Positions 8,096-16,390 are shown, counted from the first letter of the stretch. The stretch is DNA of 54,105 nucleotides from Clostridiaceae bacterium OM02-2AC (GCA_003481775.1 QULU01000034.1:1-54105), one strand, 5' to 3'. The notes: generated by a model not told the origin, from the sequence alone. A program made the numbers and translations.

Positions 8096-9556
8096 CTATT
8101 TTTCATCGTCCTCCAGTCCAAGACTGTATTTGCGGATGCAGTGACGAGCGACATTGTGATCTCCCATCCACGGCTCCCGTCCGAATTCCCGATACATGAA
8201 AACCTCATCCCCCTTGCCGAGAATCAGTACGGTATCCTTCACATTGGCACTCTCGATGGCCTGCCGTATGGCAGCGTAACGATCCGCAATGAAAATATTA
8301 TTCGTATCGCTGATACCGCTTTTGATTTCGTTAGCGATTTCCCGCGGATCCTCATCCCGTGGATCATCCTCCGTCAGAATGATGCTGTCGCAATAGCGGC
8401 TTGCGATTTCACCGAAGACCCTGCGCTTCTTTGTATCCCGCTTGCCGGCGGAGCCAAACACGGCGATAATGCTGTGTCCGTCCTCTGTGATATCCTTCGC
8501 ATATTCAAAAACCTTTTCCATTCCGTCCGGAGTATGTGCGAAATCAACGATGACATTAAACAGCTGGCCCTCGTCTATGCGTTCCATACGCCCTTCAATC
8601 TGCCGGATATCATTCAGGTAGGGCAGCTGCTGTTCAATCGGAATACCGCTCTCTGCCATCGCTGCAACAGCACCCAGCAGATTGTATATGTTATACAGGG
8701 CAACCAGATTGGTTGAAACCTCATAGCGCTGTGCCCCATGAACCAGCGTAAACCGTGATCCCGTTTTCTCTATCCGGATATTTTCCGCCTGATAGGTCGC
8801 ATGGTTGTCAATACCATAGGTAACAACGCTGGCCTCAGTAGCATCTGCCAGCTGATCCACATAGGCATCATCCGCATTCAACACAGCAACGCCCTCTTTT
8901 TTCAGATTAGTGAACAGCTTTTTCTTCGCTTCAAAGTAATGCTCAATCGTCCCATGAAAATCCAGATGGTCATAGGTCAGGTTACTGAACACAGCGACAT
9001 CAAAATCCACGCTCTGCACACGTCCCAGCTCCAGACCATGCGAGCTGACCTCCAAAGCGACGGCCTGCATACCATGCTCCACCATATCCTTCATCGTCTT
9101 ATGAATCAGCACAGCATCCGGCGTCGTCAAAGACGGCGGCAGAGTCACATCGCCATAGCTGATAGAGATGGTTCCGATGTAGCCGCAGGGCGCAAAATGG
9201 GAATATACGTCCCGAATGATGCTGGTGATGGTGCTCTTCCCGTTTGTTCCGGTAACACCGAACACCTTCATTTTACGGCTTGGATGCCCATAAAACATGG
9301 ACGCCACCCGATTCAGTGTGCGATTGACATTTTCCACCTGAATATAGGCGACCCCTTTTTTCATATCGTCCACCGGCTTGGAATGCACGATGCATTTTAC
9401 ACCCTTTTCGATGACATCATCAATAAATTCATGCCCGTCATGCACCATGCCCTCCATGCAGAAATACATATCATTCGCCTTGGCGCAGCGGGAATCGATG
9501 CACAGCCCCGCAATCTCAATCTCCGGGGCATTTTCAAACATTTGAGACAGCTTCAT
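8096..9556 (-). CDS. murE: MurE, UDP-MurNAc-tripeptide synthetase
   Basis: Cytoplasmic Mur ligase of 486 aa that adds the third amino acid to UDP-MurNAc-L-Ala-D-Glu. ATP site TGTNGKST is at 102-109, the carbamylated-Lys region YFEAKKKLF at about 208-216 and the GSAGKRD loop at 368-374. The substrate-selecting motif is DDPR (397-400), not the DNPR of diaminopimelate enzymes nor the DNPA or DDPN forms of lysine enzymes. The start follows AAAGGAGGAG. The gene overlaps the end of mtaB by 23 bases, so it shares that transcript. I am sure of the family but not of the third residue added. Confidence 0.93.
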   Translation of the reverse strand: MKLSQMFENAPEIEIAGLCIDSRCAKANDMYFCMEGMVHDGHEFIDDVIEKGVKCIVHSKPVDDMKKGVAYIQVENVNRTLNRVASMFYGHPSRKMKVFGVTGTNGKSTITSIIRDVYSHFAPCGYIGTISISYGDVTLPPSLTTPDAVLIHKTMKDMVEHGMQAVALEVSSHGLELGRVQSVDFDVAVFSNLTYDHLDFHGTIEHYFEAKKKLFTNLKKEGVAVLNADDAYVDQLADATEASVVTYGIDNHATYQAENIRIEKTGSRFTLVHGAQRYEVSTNLVALYNIYNLLGAVAAMAESGIPIEQQLPYLNDIRQIEGRMERIDEGQLFNVIVDFAHTPDGMEKVFEYAKDITEDGHSIIAVFGSAGKRDTKKRRVFGEIASRYCDSIILTEDDPRDEDPREIANEIKSGISDTNNIFIADRYAAIRQAIESANVKDTVLILGKGDEVFMYREFGREPWMGDHNVARHCIRKYSLGLEDDEK

Positions 9557-10859
9557 AAGACTCCTCCTTTAGCGGACAGCCAACCAGCAAATCCCCATCC
9601 AGTGCCGTGATGCGTACGGTATGCATCGTATGCAGCCAGGTTAGCGGAGCCGCTGCTGCGACCTCCAGGTATTCACTGCTGTGGCCGATCAGTTTTCCAT
9701 CTTTTTCCTTCTCAAAAATGACAGAAACTTCCTTTCCAATGAAATTCTGTTTATAAGCAGTATATAACTGTTTGGAAAGATTCGCAAGTCTTGATGCGCG
9801 TTCTTTCTTTATTTTATTTTCCAGATGACCGCTCATTTGCGCAGCTGCTGTATGATCGCGGCGGGAATACGGGAATACATGCAGAAAGCTTAGGCGCATA
9901 CGTGCGATATTATCCAGGGTATCCTGAAACTGCTCTTCACTTTCCTGCGGAAACCCGGTAATGACATCGCTGGATATGGAGATATCCGGAATAAGGGAGC
10001 GGATATACTCCACCCGTTCCATAAACCATGCTATCGTATAGGGACGGTTCATATTCTTCAATACCGTAGTATTGGCAGACTGCACGGGAATATGCAGATG
10101 CCGGGCGATTTTTTCTTCCCCCTTTATAAATTCCAGCAGCTCATCCGTGATTTCATTCATTTCGATTGAAGAGATACGGATTCTTTGCAGGTTGGGAATT
10201 TCCTTCACCATGCGCTTCATCAGCTGGCACAGACTGCTGTTGATCCCATTGCCGTAGCGACCGGTATGAATGCCGCTCAACACGATTTCCTGATGGCCGC
10301 TTTCACACAGTCTGCGTGCGATGGCAAGTACCTCATCCTCCGGCAGCGAACGCTCCGCTCCACGTGCAAACGGTATGATGCAATAGCTGCAAAACTGATT
10401 GCAGCCATCCTGTATTTTCAAAAAAGCCCGTGTCTGATGCTCGAAGCGATGAATCGGAAGCGCTTCAAACACATTGACCTTGCGGACATCATGAATGAGC
10501 TTCTGCGGACGCTTCTGCCGAAGACCCTCTTCAATCATATCCGCCAATCTGCTTTTCCCATCACTTCCCAGCAAAATATCAATATTGGCGTCCTGCTCCA
10601 GCTGTTCACTTGCCGTCTGTGCATAGCAGCCGACAACCGCAATCAACGCATCCGGATTCAAAGCGATGGCCGCATGTATTTTCTGACGGGATTTACTGCC
10701 GGCCGTATTGGTCACGGCACAGGTGTTGATGATATAGACATCCGCTCGCTCTTTAAAGGATACCTGTACGTAGCCCTTTTCCAGCAGGGCACTCTCATAG
10801 CCCTGTGATTCATATGTATTTACCTTGCAGCCCAGTGTGGCTATTGCAAATGTTGTCAT
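9534..10859 (-). CDS. mtaB: tRNA t6A37 methylthiotransferase MtaB
   Basis: Radical-SAM methylthiotransferase of 441 aa that converts t6A37 to ms2t6A37 in tRNAs reading ANN codons. The N-terminal cluster cysteines are C11 (in TLGCKVN), C47 and C78; the radical-SAM cluster is C153-x3-C157-x2-C160 in DGCNQFCSYC. A TRAM-like C-terminal region follows. The TLGCKVN opening is characteristic of MtaB rather than MiaB. AAGGAGTG precedes the ATG. Gene order rsmE, unknown gene, mtaB, murE with tiny gaps or overlaps indicates one operon; rsmE-mtaB linkage is common in Firmicutes. Confidence 0.92.
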   Translation of the reverse strand: MTTFAIATLGCKVNTYESQGYESALLEKGYVQVSFKERADVYIINTCAVTNTAGSKSRQKIHAAIALNPDALIAVVGCYAQTASEQLEQDANIDILLGSDGKSRLADMIEEGLRQKRPQKLIHDVRKVNVFEALPIHRFEHQTRAFLKIQDGCNQFCSYCIIPFARGAERSLPEDEVLAIARRLCESGHQEIVLSGIHTGRYGNGINSSLCQLMKRMVKEIPNLQRIRISSIEMNEITDELLEFIKGEEKIARHLHIPVQSANTTVLKNMNRPYTIAWFMERVEYIRSLIPDISISSDVITGFPQESEEQFQDTLDNIARMRLSFLHVFPYSRRDHTAAAQMSGHLENKIKKERASRLANLSKQLYTAYKQNFIGKEVSVIFEKEKDGKLIGHSSEYLEVAAAAPLTWLHTMHTVRITALDGDLLVGCPLKEESYEAVSNV

Positions 10860-10863
10860 GCTG

Positions 10864-11649
10864 TCACTCCTTGTCTGCCTTCTTTTTCTGCTTTTTCTTT
10901 TGCTTCTCCAGCAGCTTTTCCAGCTTTTTGCCCAATCGTTTTTTTATCAGCGCATGCTCGATCAAAAACGCAACGAGCGCTTCGTGCTGCTCCTTTAATA
11001 AAAGCAGCGCAATTTCCTGCTTCCAGGCCTCCTGCAGCTCCTGTTTCATATCCACGGATACGCTGCGCTTTAGTCCGGTTTCATCATACAGATACCAGCG
11101 ATGCATGACTGGATGGAAAACGACATAGCCCTCATCCGCCTCCACCAGCAGCTCACAGCTGGAAAAGCCATGCTGAAACGGCTTGGCACCATAGCGCCTG
11201 TACTGTACTTCCTTTGCACATTCTCGGATAAACTTATGATACTGCTTCAAATCCAGCAGCACGATTTCCGTATGATAAAGATGATTAAAGCCCGGCGCAA
11301 AGGCAGGCATATAAATCGTTTCCCCATCCGCCTCAAAATGCCGGAGCTCTTTCACGAAGCGTTCCACATCCACATTCATCTGTGCCTTACGCTCCAGATA
11401 ATTCAGATCATACCAGTAATCGAACATTTTTACATAGGTGTCAAAAAAAACATCCTCAAACTGCCGTTTAACGAGCAGGGATTCATAGACGATTTCATTC
11501 TGTATCACAGCATCATCGCTTTTCCCGTCGTGGGGAATCTGATATTCCTCCAGCAGGTCACAGATGGTACGGTAATGCTTCCGGATATCCTTTTGATCCA
11601 GAAGTGTCTTATCATACACCTTATTCAGCCGATCATATATCGTCTTCAT
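10864..11649 (-). CDS. Hypothetical protein with Lys-rich tail, 261 aa
   Basis: A cytoplasmic protein of unrecognised family, read from MKTIYDRLNK. It has no signal peptide or membrane helix. A helical N-terminal half is followed by a compact central region rich in aromatic residues (FSSCELLVEADEGYVVFHPV, about 165-184), then a strongly basic coiled tail of KKLEKLLEKQKKKQKKK type. The basic tail suggests nucleic-acid or ribosome contact. It lies between rsmE (17-base overlap) and mtaB (4-base gap), so it is co-expressed with RNA-modification genes. No enzymatic motif can be named. Confidence 0.75.
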   Translation of the reverse strand: MKTIYDRLNKVYDKTLLDQKDIRKHYRTICDLLEEYQIPHDGKSDDAVIQNEIVYESLLVKRQFEDVFFDTYVKMFDYWYDLNYLERKAQMNVDVERFVKELRHFEADGETIYMPAFAPGFNHLYHTEIVLLDLKQYHKFIRECAKEVQYRRYGAKPFQHGFSSCELLVEADEGYVVFHPVMHRWYLYDETGLKRSVSVDMKQELQEAWKQEIALLLLKEQHEALVAFLIEHALIKKRLGKKLEKLLEKQKKKQKKKADKE

Positions 11650-12391
11650 TTTTTTCACCTGCCATATCGTAGTAAAACTCAATGGAATTCAGCAGCGAGA
11701 TCGCCGCTGTTTCCGCACGCAGTATCCGTCCGCCTAAGGATACGCGGTGAAAGCCGGATGCGCACAGCGTTTCAACCTCATCCGCCGAAAAGCCGCCCTC
11801 ACTGCCGACCACCATCAAAACACGACTTGGGGACGAATGTGCACGCAGCACCTCGCACAGGCGCTCACTTTTGCAATCGGCATCCTCATAGGCAATCAGC
11901 CGCAAATCAGCATCGATCTGCGACAGCTTTGAGAATGCACAGGGCGACTGCAGCCGCACCAGTGTAGAGCGCTTGCACTGCTCGCAGGCCTCACTTAAAA
12001 TTTTATTCCATCGTACAATTTTCTTTTCCGATTTCTCATCCTTGATTTTTACAACGCAGCGGCTGGATACAAACGGAATGATTTCCGCCACGCCCAGCTC
12101 TGCACTTTTCTGCAGCAGATAGTCCCATTTCTCCCCCTTGATCATCCCCTGCGCAAGAATCAGCTCTACACTTGTCCGGGAGCGATCCTGCACTTCCTTT
12201 ACAACACGTGCCGCTGCTTCCTCCTGATGATATTCCACTTCCGCTAGCAGTACGCGGCCGCTGTTGTCGGCAACACGAATCATATCCCCCTGCTGCATAC
12301 GCATAACGCGGCGGATGTGATGTGTCTGTTCCTTTGTCATCGGTATCAATTCTCCTGGCATCGCCAGTGTATTTACAAAATATTGCTGCAT
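11633..12391 (-). CDS. rsmE: 16S rRNA m3U1498 methyltransferase RsmE
   Basis: SPOUT-type methyltransferase of 252 aa. An N-terminal PUA-like domain (about 1-70, with QTHHIRRVMRM) is followed by a trefoil-knot SAM domain carrying the diagnostic GSEGGFSADE (192-201) and LGGRILRAETA near the C-terminus. It methylates U1498 of 16S rRNA in assembled 30S subunits. GGTGATTTT precedes the start. It leads the rsmE-unknown-mtaB-murE transcript. Confidence 0.93.
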   Translation of the reverse strand: MQQYFVNTLAMPGELIPMTKEQTHHIRRVMRMQQGDMIRVADNSGRVLLAEVEYHQEEAAARVVKEVQDRSRTSVELILAQGMIKGEKWDYLLQKSAELGVAEIIPFVSSRCVVKIKDEKSEKKIVRWNKILSEACEQCKRSTLVRLQSPCAFSKLSQIDADLRLIAYEDADCKSERLCEVLRAHSSPSRVLMVVGSEGGFSADEVETLCASGFHRVSLGGRILRAETAAISLLNSIEFYYDMAGEKNEDDI

Positions 12392-12606
12392 AAAATCACC
12401 GCGTTAATCATACATCATTTTCTGTGTTTCTTCAACCAAAAAAACATTTCAGAAACGTAAGCACATAAGTGGAAACAACATAAAAAACGAATCCGACAGC
12501 ATTCTGCCCGATCCGCTCTTATGCCCTGCTGTAGCTTTTCCCACACTGCACTGCTTGCTTTCCTGGCCGTACGGCTGCTGTGCCTGCCAACCATAAACAG
12601 TGATAG

Positions 12607-13344
12607 CTATCGCTGCTTCATTTCCCCCTTCTGGGCAAGACTGCGCAGCTGCTTCACCTCAAAGGGCTTCAGCACACGGTACTCTCCCTGCCGCAGATCA
12701 CTGCAATGCAGGAAGGCGAGCTTACTGCGGTGCAGACGGCGCACCTCATAGCCAAGGGCCTCCATCATGCGCTTGATCTGCCTATTTCTTCCCTCGACAA
12801 TCGTCAAATCAAAGCTGCACTGATTTTTCTCTGTATCCTTTTCCGTGATGCGATATTTCGCAGGCAGGGTCTTGATACCGTCATCCAGCACGATACCCGT
12901 TTTTATTTTCTTCATGTCCTCCGGTGTCAATATCCCGTTGATCGTCAGATTGTACACCTTGGGAATGTGATATCGCGGATGAATGATCTCATTTGCGAAA
13001 TCCCCGTCATTGGTTAAAATGATCACACCGCTGGTATCATAGTCCAGACGCCCTACGGTAAAGATACGCTGCCTGCAGTCCACCAGATCCACCACGGTCT
13101 GTCTTCCAAATTCATCATCGCTGGTACACATGGTGCGCTTCGGCTTGTTCATCAGAAAATAAACCTTATCTTCCTTTTCAATCGCCTTGCCATCCACCTC
13201 GATGAGATCTCCGCGCTTTACCTTATATCCAAGTTCTGTTATGGTTTCTCCATTCACAGCGACTCTTCCCTCGCTGATCAGAACCTCAGCTTTTCTTCTT
13301 GATGTGATTCCGGCTGCCGCAATCACTTTCTGTAATCGTTCCAT
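12607..13344 (-). CDS. rluB: Pseudouridine synthase RluB/RsuA family
   Basis: RsuA/RluB-type pseudouridine synthase, 245 aa. An N-terminal S4 RNA-binding domain (1-50, RLQKVIAAAGITSRRKAE) is followed by the catalytic domain with GRLDYDTSG, where Asp101 is the nucleophile, and the late motif EGRNRQIKRM. Firmicute homologues modify 23S rRNA near position 2605. The start is backed by GAGGTG. In B. subtilis and relatives rluB lies beside scpAB, dacB-spmA-spmB; the same neighbourhood is seen here with an extra sepF-like gene between. Confidence 0.92.
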   Translation of the reverse strand: MERLQKVIAAAGITSRRKAEVLISEGRVAVNGETITELGYKVKRGDLIEVDGKAIEKEDKVYFLMNKPKRTMCTSDDEFGRQTVVDLVDCRQRIFTVGRLDYDTSGVIILTNDGDFANEIIHPRYHIPKVYNLTINGILTPEDMKKIKTGIVLDDGIKTLPAKYRITEKDTEKNQCSFDLTIVEGRNRQIKRMMEALGYEVRRLHRSKLAFLHCSDLRQGEYRVLKPFEVKQLRSLAQKGEMKQR

Positions 13345-13405
13345 ATACTATACACCTCACATGGGTATTGTACATGAAATGCTGCGCTTTGAAAAGCAAA
13401 ATCGA

Positions 13406-13735
13406 CTAATTCTGGAATTCCTGAATCTGATAGCCATCCGGCAGATATACCAGAATGTTCTCGCTCATCTCCTGAATCCATACCTGCATCGGATAGGCAA
13501 CACCCTTCATGAAATCGCGGATTCTGCGTGCACACTCCTCATCACATGCCGTAATATCCAGCAGCACGAGGAAGTTCTTTTTCAAAGCCTCTCCCACAGC
13601 CTCTACATCATCAAAGCTGTCCAGGCGAAACACACATACAACGTGGTCGCTTTTTTCTGCAGCTACAGCCACCTTTTCCTCATTCACTGCCAGCATATTC
13701 TTTAATCTGTTTTTTACATCGTTCATATCTGCCAT
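13406..13735 (-). CDS. sepF: Short SepF-like cell division protein
   Basis: 109 aa read from the second ATG of the frame, which sits at the proper distance from AGGAGG. The segment from about residue 30 to the end matches the SepF core: VVCVFRLDSFDDVEAV, then LVLLDITACDEECARRI, RDFMKGVAY and a final YLPDGYQI strand. SepF tethers FtsZ filaments to the membrane. The N-terminal NDVKNRLKNML could be the amphipathic membrane helix, but the usual linker of about 40 residues is missing. It lies apart from the usual ylm cluster, beside spmB. Core assignment by pattern, fairly confident; function in septation not certain. Confidence 0.7.
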   Translation of the reverse strand: MADMNDVKNRLKNMLAVNEEKVAVAAEKSDHVVCVFRLDSFDDVEAVGEALKKNFLVLLDITACDEECARRIRDFMKGVAYPMQVWIQEMSENILVYLPDGYQIQEFQN

Positions 13736-13765
13736 TTTCATTCCTCCTGTTATTTATTATCTATT

Positions 13766-14278
13766 TCACGCAAACACATACAGTGCCAGCAGAATGGCCA
13801 TGGAAATTCCAGCCACATCCGCCAGCAGCCCGATGGCCAGCGCATTCTTGATCCTGCGAATTCCCACACTGGAAAAGTACAGGGTGATCACATAAACGGT
13901 CGTATCGGTAGAGCCCTGAATGATACTCGCCATATTGCCGGCCAGCGAATCAACACCGCATACCTGAAAGATATCGACCAGCACCGCCAACGAGGCGCTT
14001 CCGGAAATCGGACGAAAGATCACCATCGGCCAGATTTCCTTAGGGATATTCGCAATATGGGCAGCCAGTGCACTGCACAATATATCCATCAGTCCACTCT
14101 GCCGCAAAAGCGCGATTGCACACATCATGGCAAGCAACGCGGGATAAATATCCAGAAACAGCTTCATCCCATCCTTGACACCCTCGGTAAAGGAATGGTA
14201 CGCATTGATACGACGAAGCAGTGCGACGGCGACGATGACCAGTACAAGGATTGGTAGAATATAGTCTGTGTTAATCAC
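13766..14278 (-). CDS. spmB: Spore maturation protein SpmB
   Basis: Polytopic membrane protein of about 171 aa with the nucleoside-gate fold (DILCSALAAH.. and FRPISGSASLAVL around residues 65-100). SpmA and SpmB are needed for spore core dehydration and heat resistance. I prefer the GTG at 14278 because GGTGG lies just upstream and the start overlaps the spmA stop by 8 bases; a TTG at 14299 is possible. The gene is third in dacB-spmA-spmB. Confidence 0.9.
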   Translation of the reverse strand: MINTDYILPILVLVIVAVALLRRINAYHSFTEGVKDGMKLFLDIYPALLAMMCAIALLRQSGLMDILCSALAAHIANIPKEIWPMVIFRPISGSASLAVLVDIFQVCGVDSLAGNMASIIQGSTDTTVYVITLYFSSVGIRRIKNALAIGLLADVAGISMAILLALYVFA

Positions 14279-14843
14279 GGTAATTCCACCAGCGGTCAAT
14301 GCTCAGGCCGACAACAGAGGCAAACAGCGTCGATACAATGGCATAGGGCATAAAACCGGTCACATGCAGGGAATGGAAGGAAGCCCGCAGGGCAATCAGT
14401 GTCGTGGACAGCAGCGTAACACCAGCCGTATTCAAAACGAGAAAGGTAATCATGGAGCGGGAGGCCGTATCCTTGTCCGGATTCTGCCGCTGCATGCCCT
14501 TCATCGCCTGCAAACCAACCGGCGTTGCTGCAGAGCCCAGTCCCACCATGTTGACGACCACATTCGTTGCCACATAGCCCAGTGTTTCCTCATCGTCCTT
14601 CAAATCCGGAAACAGCCGCTTCAACAAAGGATGAAACAGCCGTTCCAGTCCATGAATGATCCCGGCGTCTCGTGCGATGTAAAGAATTCCGTTCCAGAAG
14701 CAGGTCACACACAGCAGCGGAATCACAAAGTCGAGGGTTTCCTTGCCGACATTGAGAAAAACATCATTGATGATACCGACATTACCGGTCATCAGACAGT
14801 AGAGAATCGTGACCAGCACGATGAGCAGCCAGATGATATTCAC
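14271..14843 (-). CDS. spmA: Spore maturation protein SpmA
   Basis: 190-aa polytopic membrane protein, partner of SpmB. Gate-type segments such as GLGSAATPVGLQAM (about 106-119) and TFLVLNTAGVTLL place it in the SpmA family. The start is a GTG overlapping the last codons of dacB by four bases, so translation is coupled. It acts in spore core dehydration with DacB and SpmB. Confidence 0.92.
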   Translation of the reverse strand: MNIIWLLIVLVTILYCLMTGNVGIINDVFLNVGKETLDFVIPLLCVTCFWNGILYIARDAGIIHGLERLFHPLLKRLFPDLKDDEETLGYVATNVVVNMVGLGSAATPVGLQAMKGMQRQNPDKDTASRSMITFLVLNTAGVTLLSTTLIALRASFHSLHVTGFMPYAIVSTLFASVVGLSIDRWWNYRD

Positions 14844-15823
14844 GAAAACAGACCTCCTCCCCTTACCTTTTTGCTTGCGAAGCTGTATACATTTACATCG
14901 TCATTTTTCTGAACCTCAACGACAAAATCCTTATGGTCATAGTGTGTTTTAACGCGCAGCTTGTCACTGCCATCCTTATGCAGCGTCACCTTCAGCGTTT
15001 CCGGGACATGGAATTTCCTACCGTTTACCGTATAGTCACCCTTGCGCATAATCGTTACCACATCCATCTTCTGAAACACCTCGGTGTGCTTTTGTTCATG
15101 AAAGGCGAAATCATCCCCCTCCCGCAGCGTCACCACAATGCTTTCCACACCGTCATGCTCTGCGGCACTCACCAGTGTCCGGCCGGCCTTTTTGGTGAAG
15201 CCGGTTTTCCCACCGACGGTAAAGGGATAGTCAAACAGCAGGCGATTCTTGTTTTTCCAGCGCATATTCCAGTCAGTCGTATAATATTTGCTTCCGGTAA
15301 TGGTCCGAAATTCTTTGTTTTTCATCGCATAGCTCATCAGTACCGCCATATCATTGGCTGTTGAAATATTGCCCCCATCCTCCTCATCCAGACCGCTTGG
15401 ATTGGAAAACGTCGTATTGCTCATCCCGATTTCTGCCGCCTTGCGATTCATCAGCTCAACAAAGGCAACTTGTGAACCGGCAACATGCTTTGCAATTTCC
15501 ACCGCTGCATCATTACCGCTCCTCAGCATGAGGCCATACAGCAGATCCCGCATGGTTACCTGCTGTCCCTGCTTCAGATAGACACTGCTTCCATATGCCT
15601 TATTGATTTCATCATCAACCGCAAAGGATTCATCCAATTGTCCATGCTCGATTGCAATCACAGCGGTCATGATTTTGGAAATAGATGCCACGCTCTGCTT
15701 CTCATCCTTGTTTTTTTCTTCTACAATCGTATTGTCCGCACCACTCAACACCACATAGCTCTCTGCATGGACACTCATCAGCTGCAGCAGCAGACACAGC
15801 AGGATACAAAGACTTCGTTTCAT
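14840..15823 (-). CDS. dacB: Sporulation D-alanyl-D-alanine carboxypeptidase
   Basis: Penicillin-binding D,D-carboxypeptidase of 327 aa. A cleavable signal peptide (about 1-20, ending SVHA) precedes the SISK active site (Ser47, Lys50), SGN (102-104) and KTG (206-208). It trims D-Ala from cortex peptidoglycan stems and so controls cross-linking; position before spmA and spmB mirrors the B. subtilis dacB operon. It lacks a long C-terminal membrane anchor. The start follows AGGTGATG. A strong intrinsic terminator ends 33 bases upstream of the start codon, so expression needs readthrough or a very close promoter. Confidence 0.92.
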   Translation of the reverse strand: MKRSLCILLCLLLQLMSVHAESYVVLSGADNTIVEEKNKDEKQSVASISKIMTAVIAIEHGQLDESFAVDDEINKAYGSSVYLKQGQQVTMRDLLYGLMLRSGNDAAVEIAKHVAGSQVAFVELMNRKAAEIGMSNTTFSNPSGLDEEDGGNISTANDMAVLMSYAMKNKEFRTITGSKYYTTDWNMRWKNKNRLLFDYPFTVGGKTGFTKKAGRTLVSAAEHDGVESIVVTLREGDDFAFHEQKHTEVFQKMDVVTIMRKGDYTVNGRKFHVPETLKVTLHKDGSDKLRVKTHYDHKDFVVEVQKNDDVNVYSFASKKVRGGGLFS

Positions 15824-15856
15824 TCACATCACCTACGAAAGTATATGTGCACACGC

Positions 15857-15889
15857 AAAAAAAGAGAACGCCTTTTCCTTTGCGTTCTC
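15857..15889 (-). terminator. Strong intrinsic terminator in front of dacB
   Basis: On the minus strand GAGAACGC pairs with GCGTTCTC around an A-rich loop and is followed by seven T residues. It lies directly upstream of the dacB ribosome site, with too little room for an ordinary promoter after it. It could be the end of the upstream RNA or an attenuator. Confidence 0.85.
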
Positions 15890-15904
15890 CTTTTTCTATA
15901 TACG
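15889..15904. repeat. 16-bp direct repeat, copy 1
   Basis: CCTTTTTCTATATACG, identical to 16486-16501. The two copies bracket the 581-nt unusual cassette upstream of dacB. Confidence 0.8.
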
Positions 15905-15925
15905 TGAATCACGGATTCTACCCGT

Positions 15926-15980
15926 TTCCTGATTTCCTTAACTCTCGTACGTTTCTCGCACTTATAAGTTTCATCAGTTT
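15926..15980 (-). repeat. 55-nt repeat motif, copy A (stem-loop)
   Basis: Matches 16121-16175 at 50 of 55 positions. On the minus strand it folds as CTGAT/ATCAG, AACTT/GAGTT and GTGCG/CGTAC with an AGAAA loop. Confidence 0.8.
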
Positions 15981-16049
15981 CGATACCCGCAATCCACAGC
16001 TATGAGCTACTCTTTCATGCTTCCTACTTTCACAGCGTTCGTTGTTCCG

Positions 16050-16064
16050 GCGTTCCTCGCACTT
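16050..16064 (-). repeat. Degenerate third copy of the stem tip
   Basis: CGTTCCTCGCACTT (16051-16064) matches the tip of copies A and B with one or two changes. Spacing from the tips of A and B is 101 and 94 bases, so the three tips are nearly evenly placed. Confidence 0.45.
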
Positions 16065-16120
16065 TTCCAATTTCCGCTTGCTTTCGTCCCCATGTCCAAG
16101 CTTCCCTTTTGAATACCTTG

Positions 16121-16175
16121 TTCCTGACTTCCTTAACTCTCATACGTTCTTCGCATTTATAAGTTTCATCAGTTT
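16121..16175 (-). repeat. 55-nt repeat motif, copy B (stem-loop)
   Basis: Second full copy. Compared with copy A the tip pair G-C becomes A-T, one outer pair T-A becomes T-G, and the other two differences fall in the loop (AAGAA). Confidence 0.8.
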
Positions 16176-16335
16176 TCTTCTTCTGGGATTCTCACAGCCT
16201 TTACAGGTGTCCACCTACTCGCTGACCAGTGCACGGAATCCGTTCTTTTATTATATCGCCTCCGTATCTATCCAGTTTTCTGTAGTACCAGCCTGTATAT
16301 AAGCTCTTGTAAGTACCTTTCCTTGGTACATGTAC

Positions 16336-16364
16336 AGTATAGTCCGCAATGATACATATGTAAA
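16336..16364 (-). promoter_or_regulatory. Near-consensus promoter of the dacB-leader RNA
   Basis: Minus-strand TTTACA (16359-16364) and TATACT (16336-16341) are 17 bases apart, each one base from consensus. It would start an RNA near 16329. Confidence 0.6.
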
Positions 16365-16390
16365 GTGTTGTGGAATAATTGGCATCATTA

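Larger units (their letters stand above)
15857..16329 (-). ncRNA. Candidate structured RNA / dacB leader
   Basis: Predicted transcript from the promoter at 16336-16364 to the terminator at 15857-15889, about 470 nt. It holds an early GTACC/GGTAC hairpin, two copies of a 49-nt three-tier stem-loop and a third degenerate copy of the stem tip. Differences between the two full copies preserve pairing. No open frame with a ribosome site runs through it. It is not RNase P, tmRNA, SRP RNA or a T-box as far as motif inspection shows. Either a leader RNA controlling dacB-spmA-spmB or an independent small RNA. Confidence 0.4.

Noticed and set aside
15926..16175. Hammerhead ribozyme suggested by CTGATGA followed by GAAA in the leader repeats
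   Set aside because: The sequence between the boxes cannot form the required stem II, the GAAA lies in a hairpin loop, and copy B lacks GAAA.
15926..16175. Repeats as a direct-repeat pair of a CRISPR array
   Set aside because: Only two full copies, about 195 bases apart, with a third degenerate tip; no spacers of regular size and no cas genes.
16042..16302. 86-codon plus-strand frame through the dacB leader
   Set aside because: No ribosome site, and the hydrophobic repeat in it is the antisense reading of the stem-loop motif.
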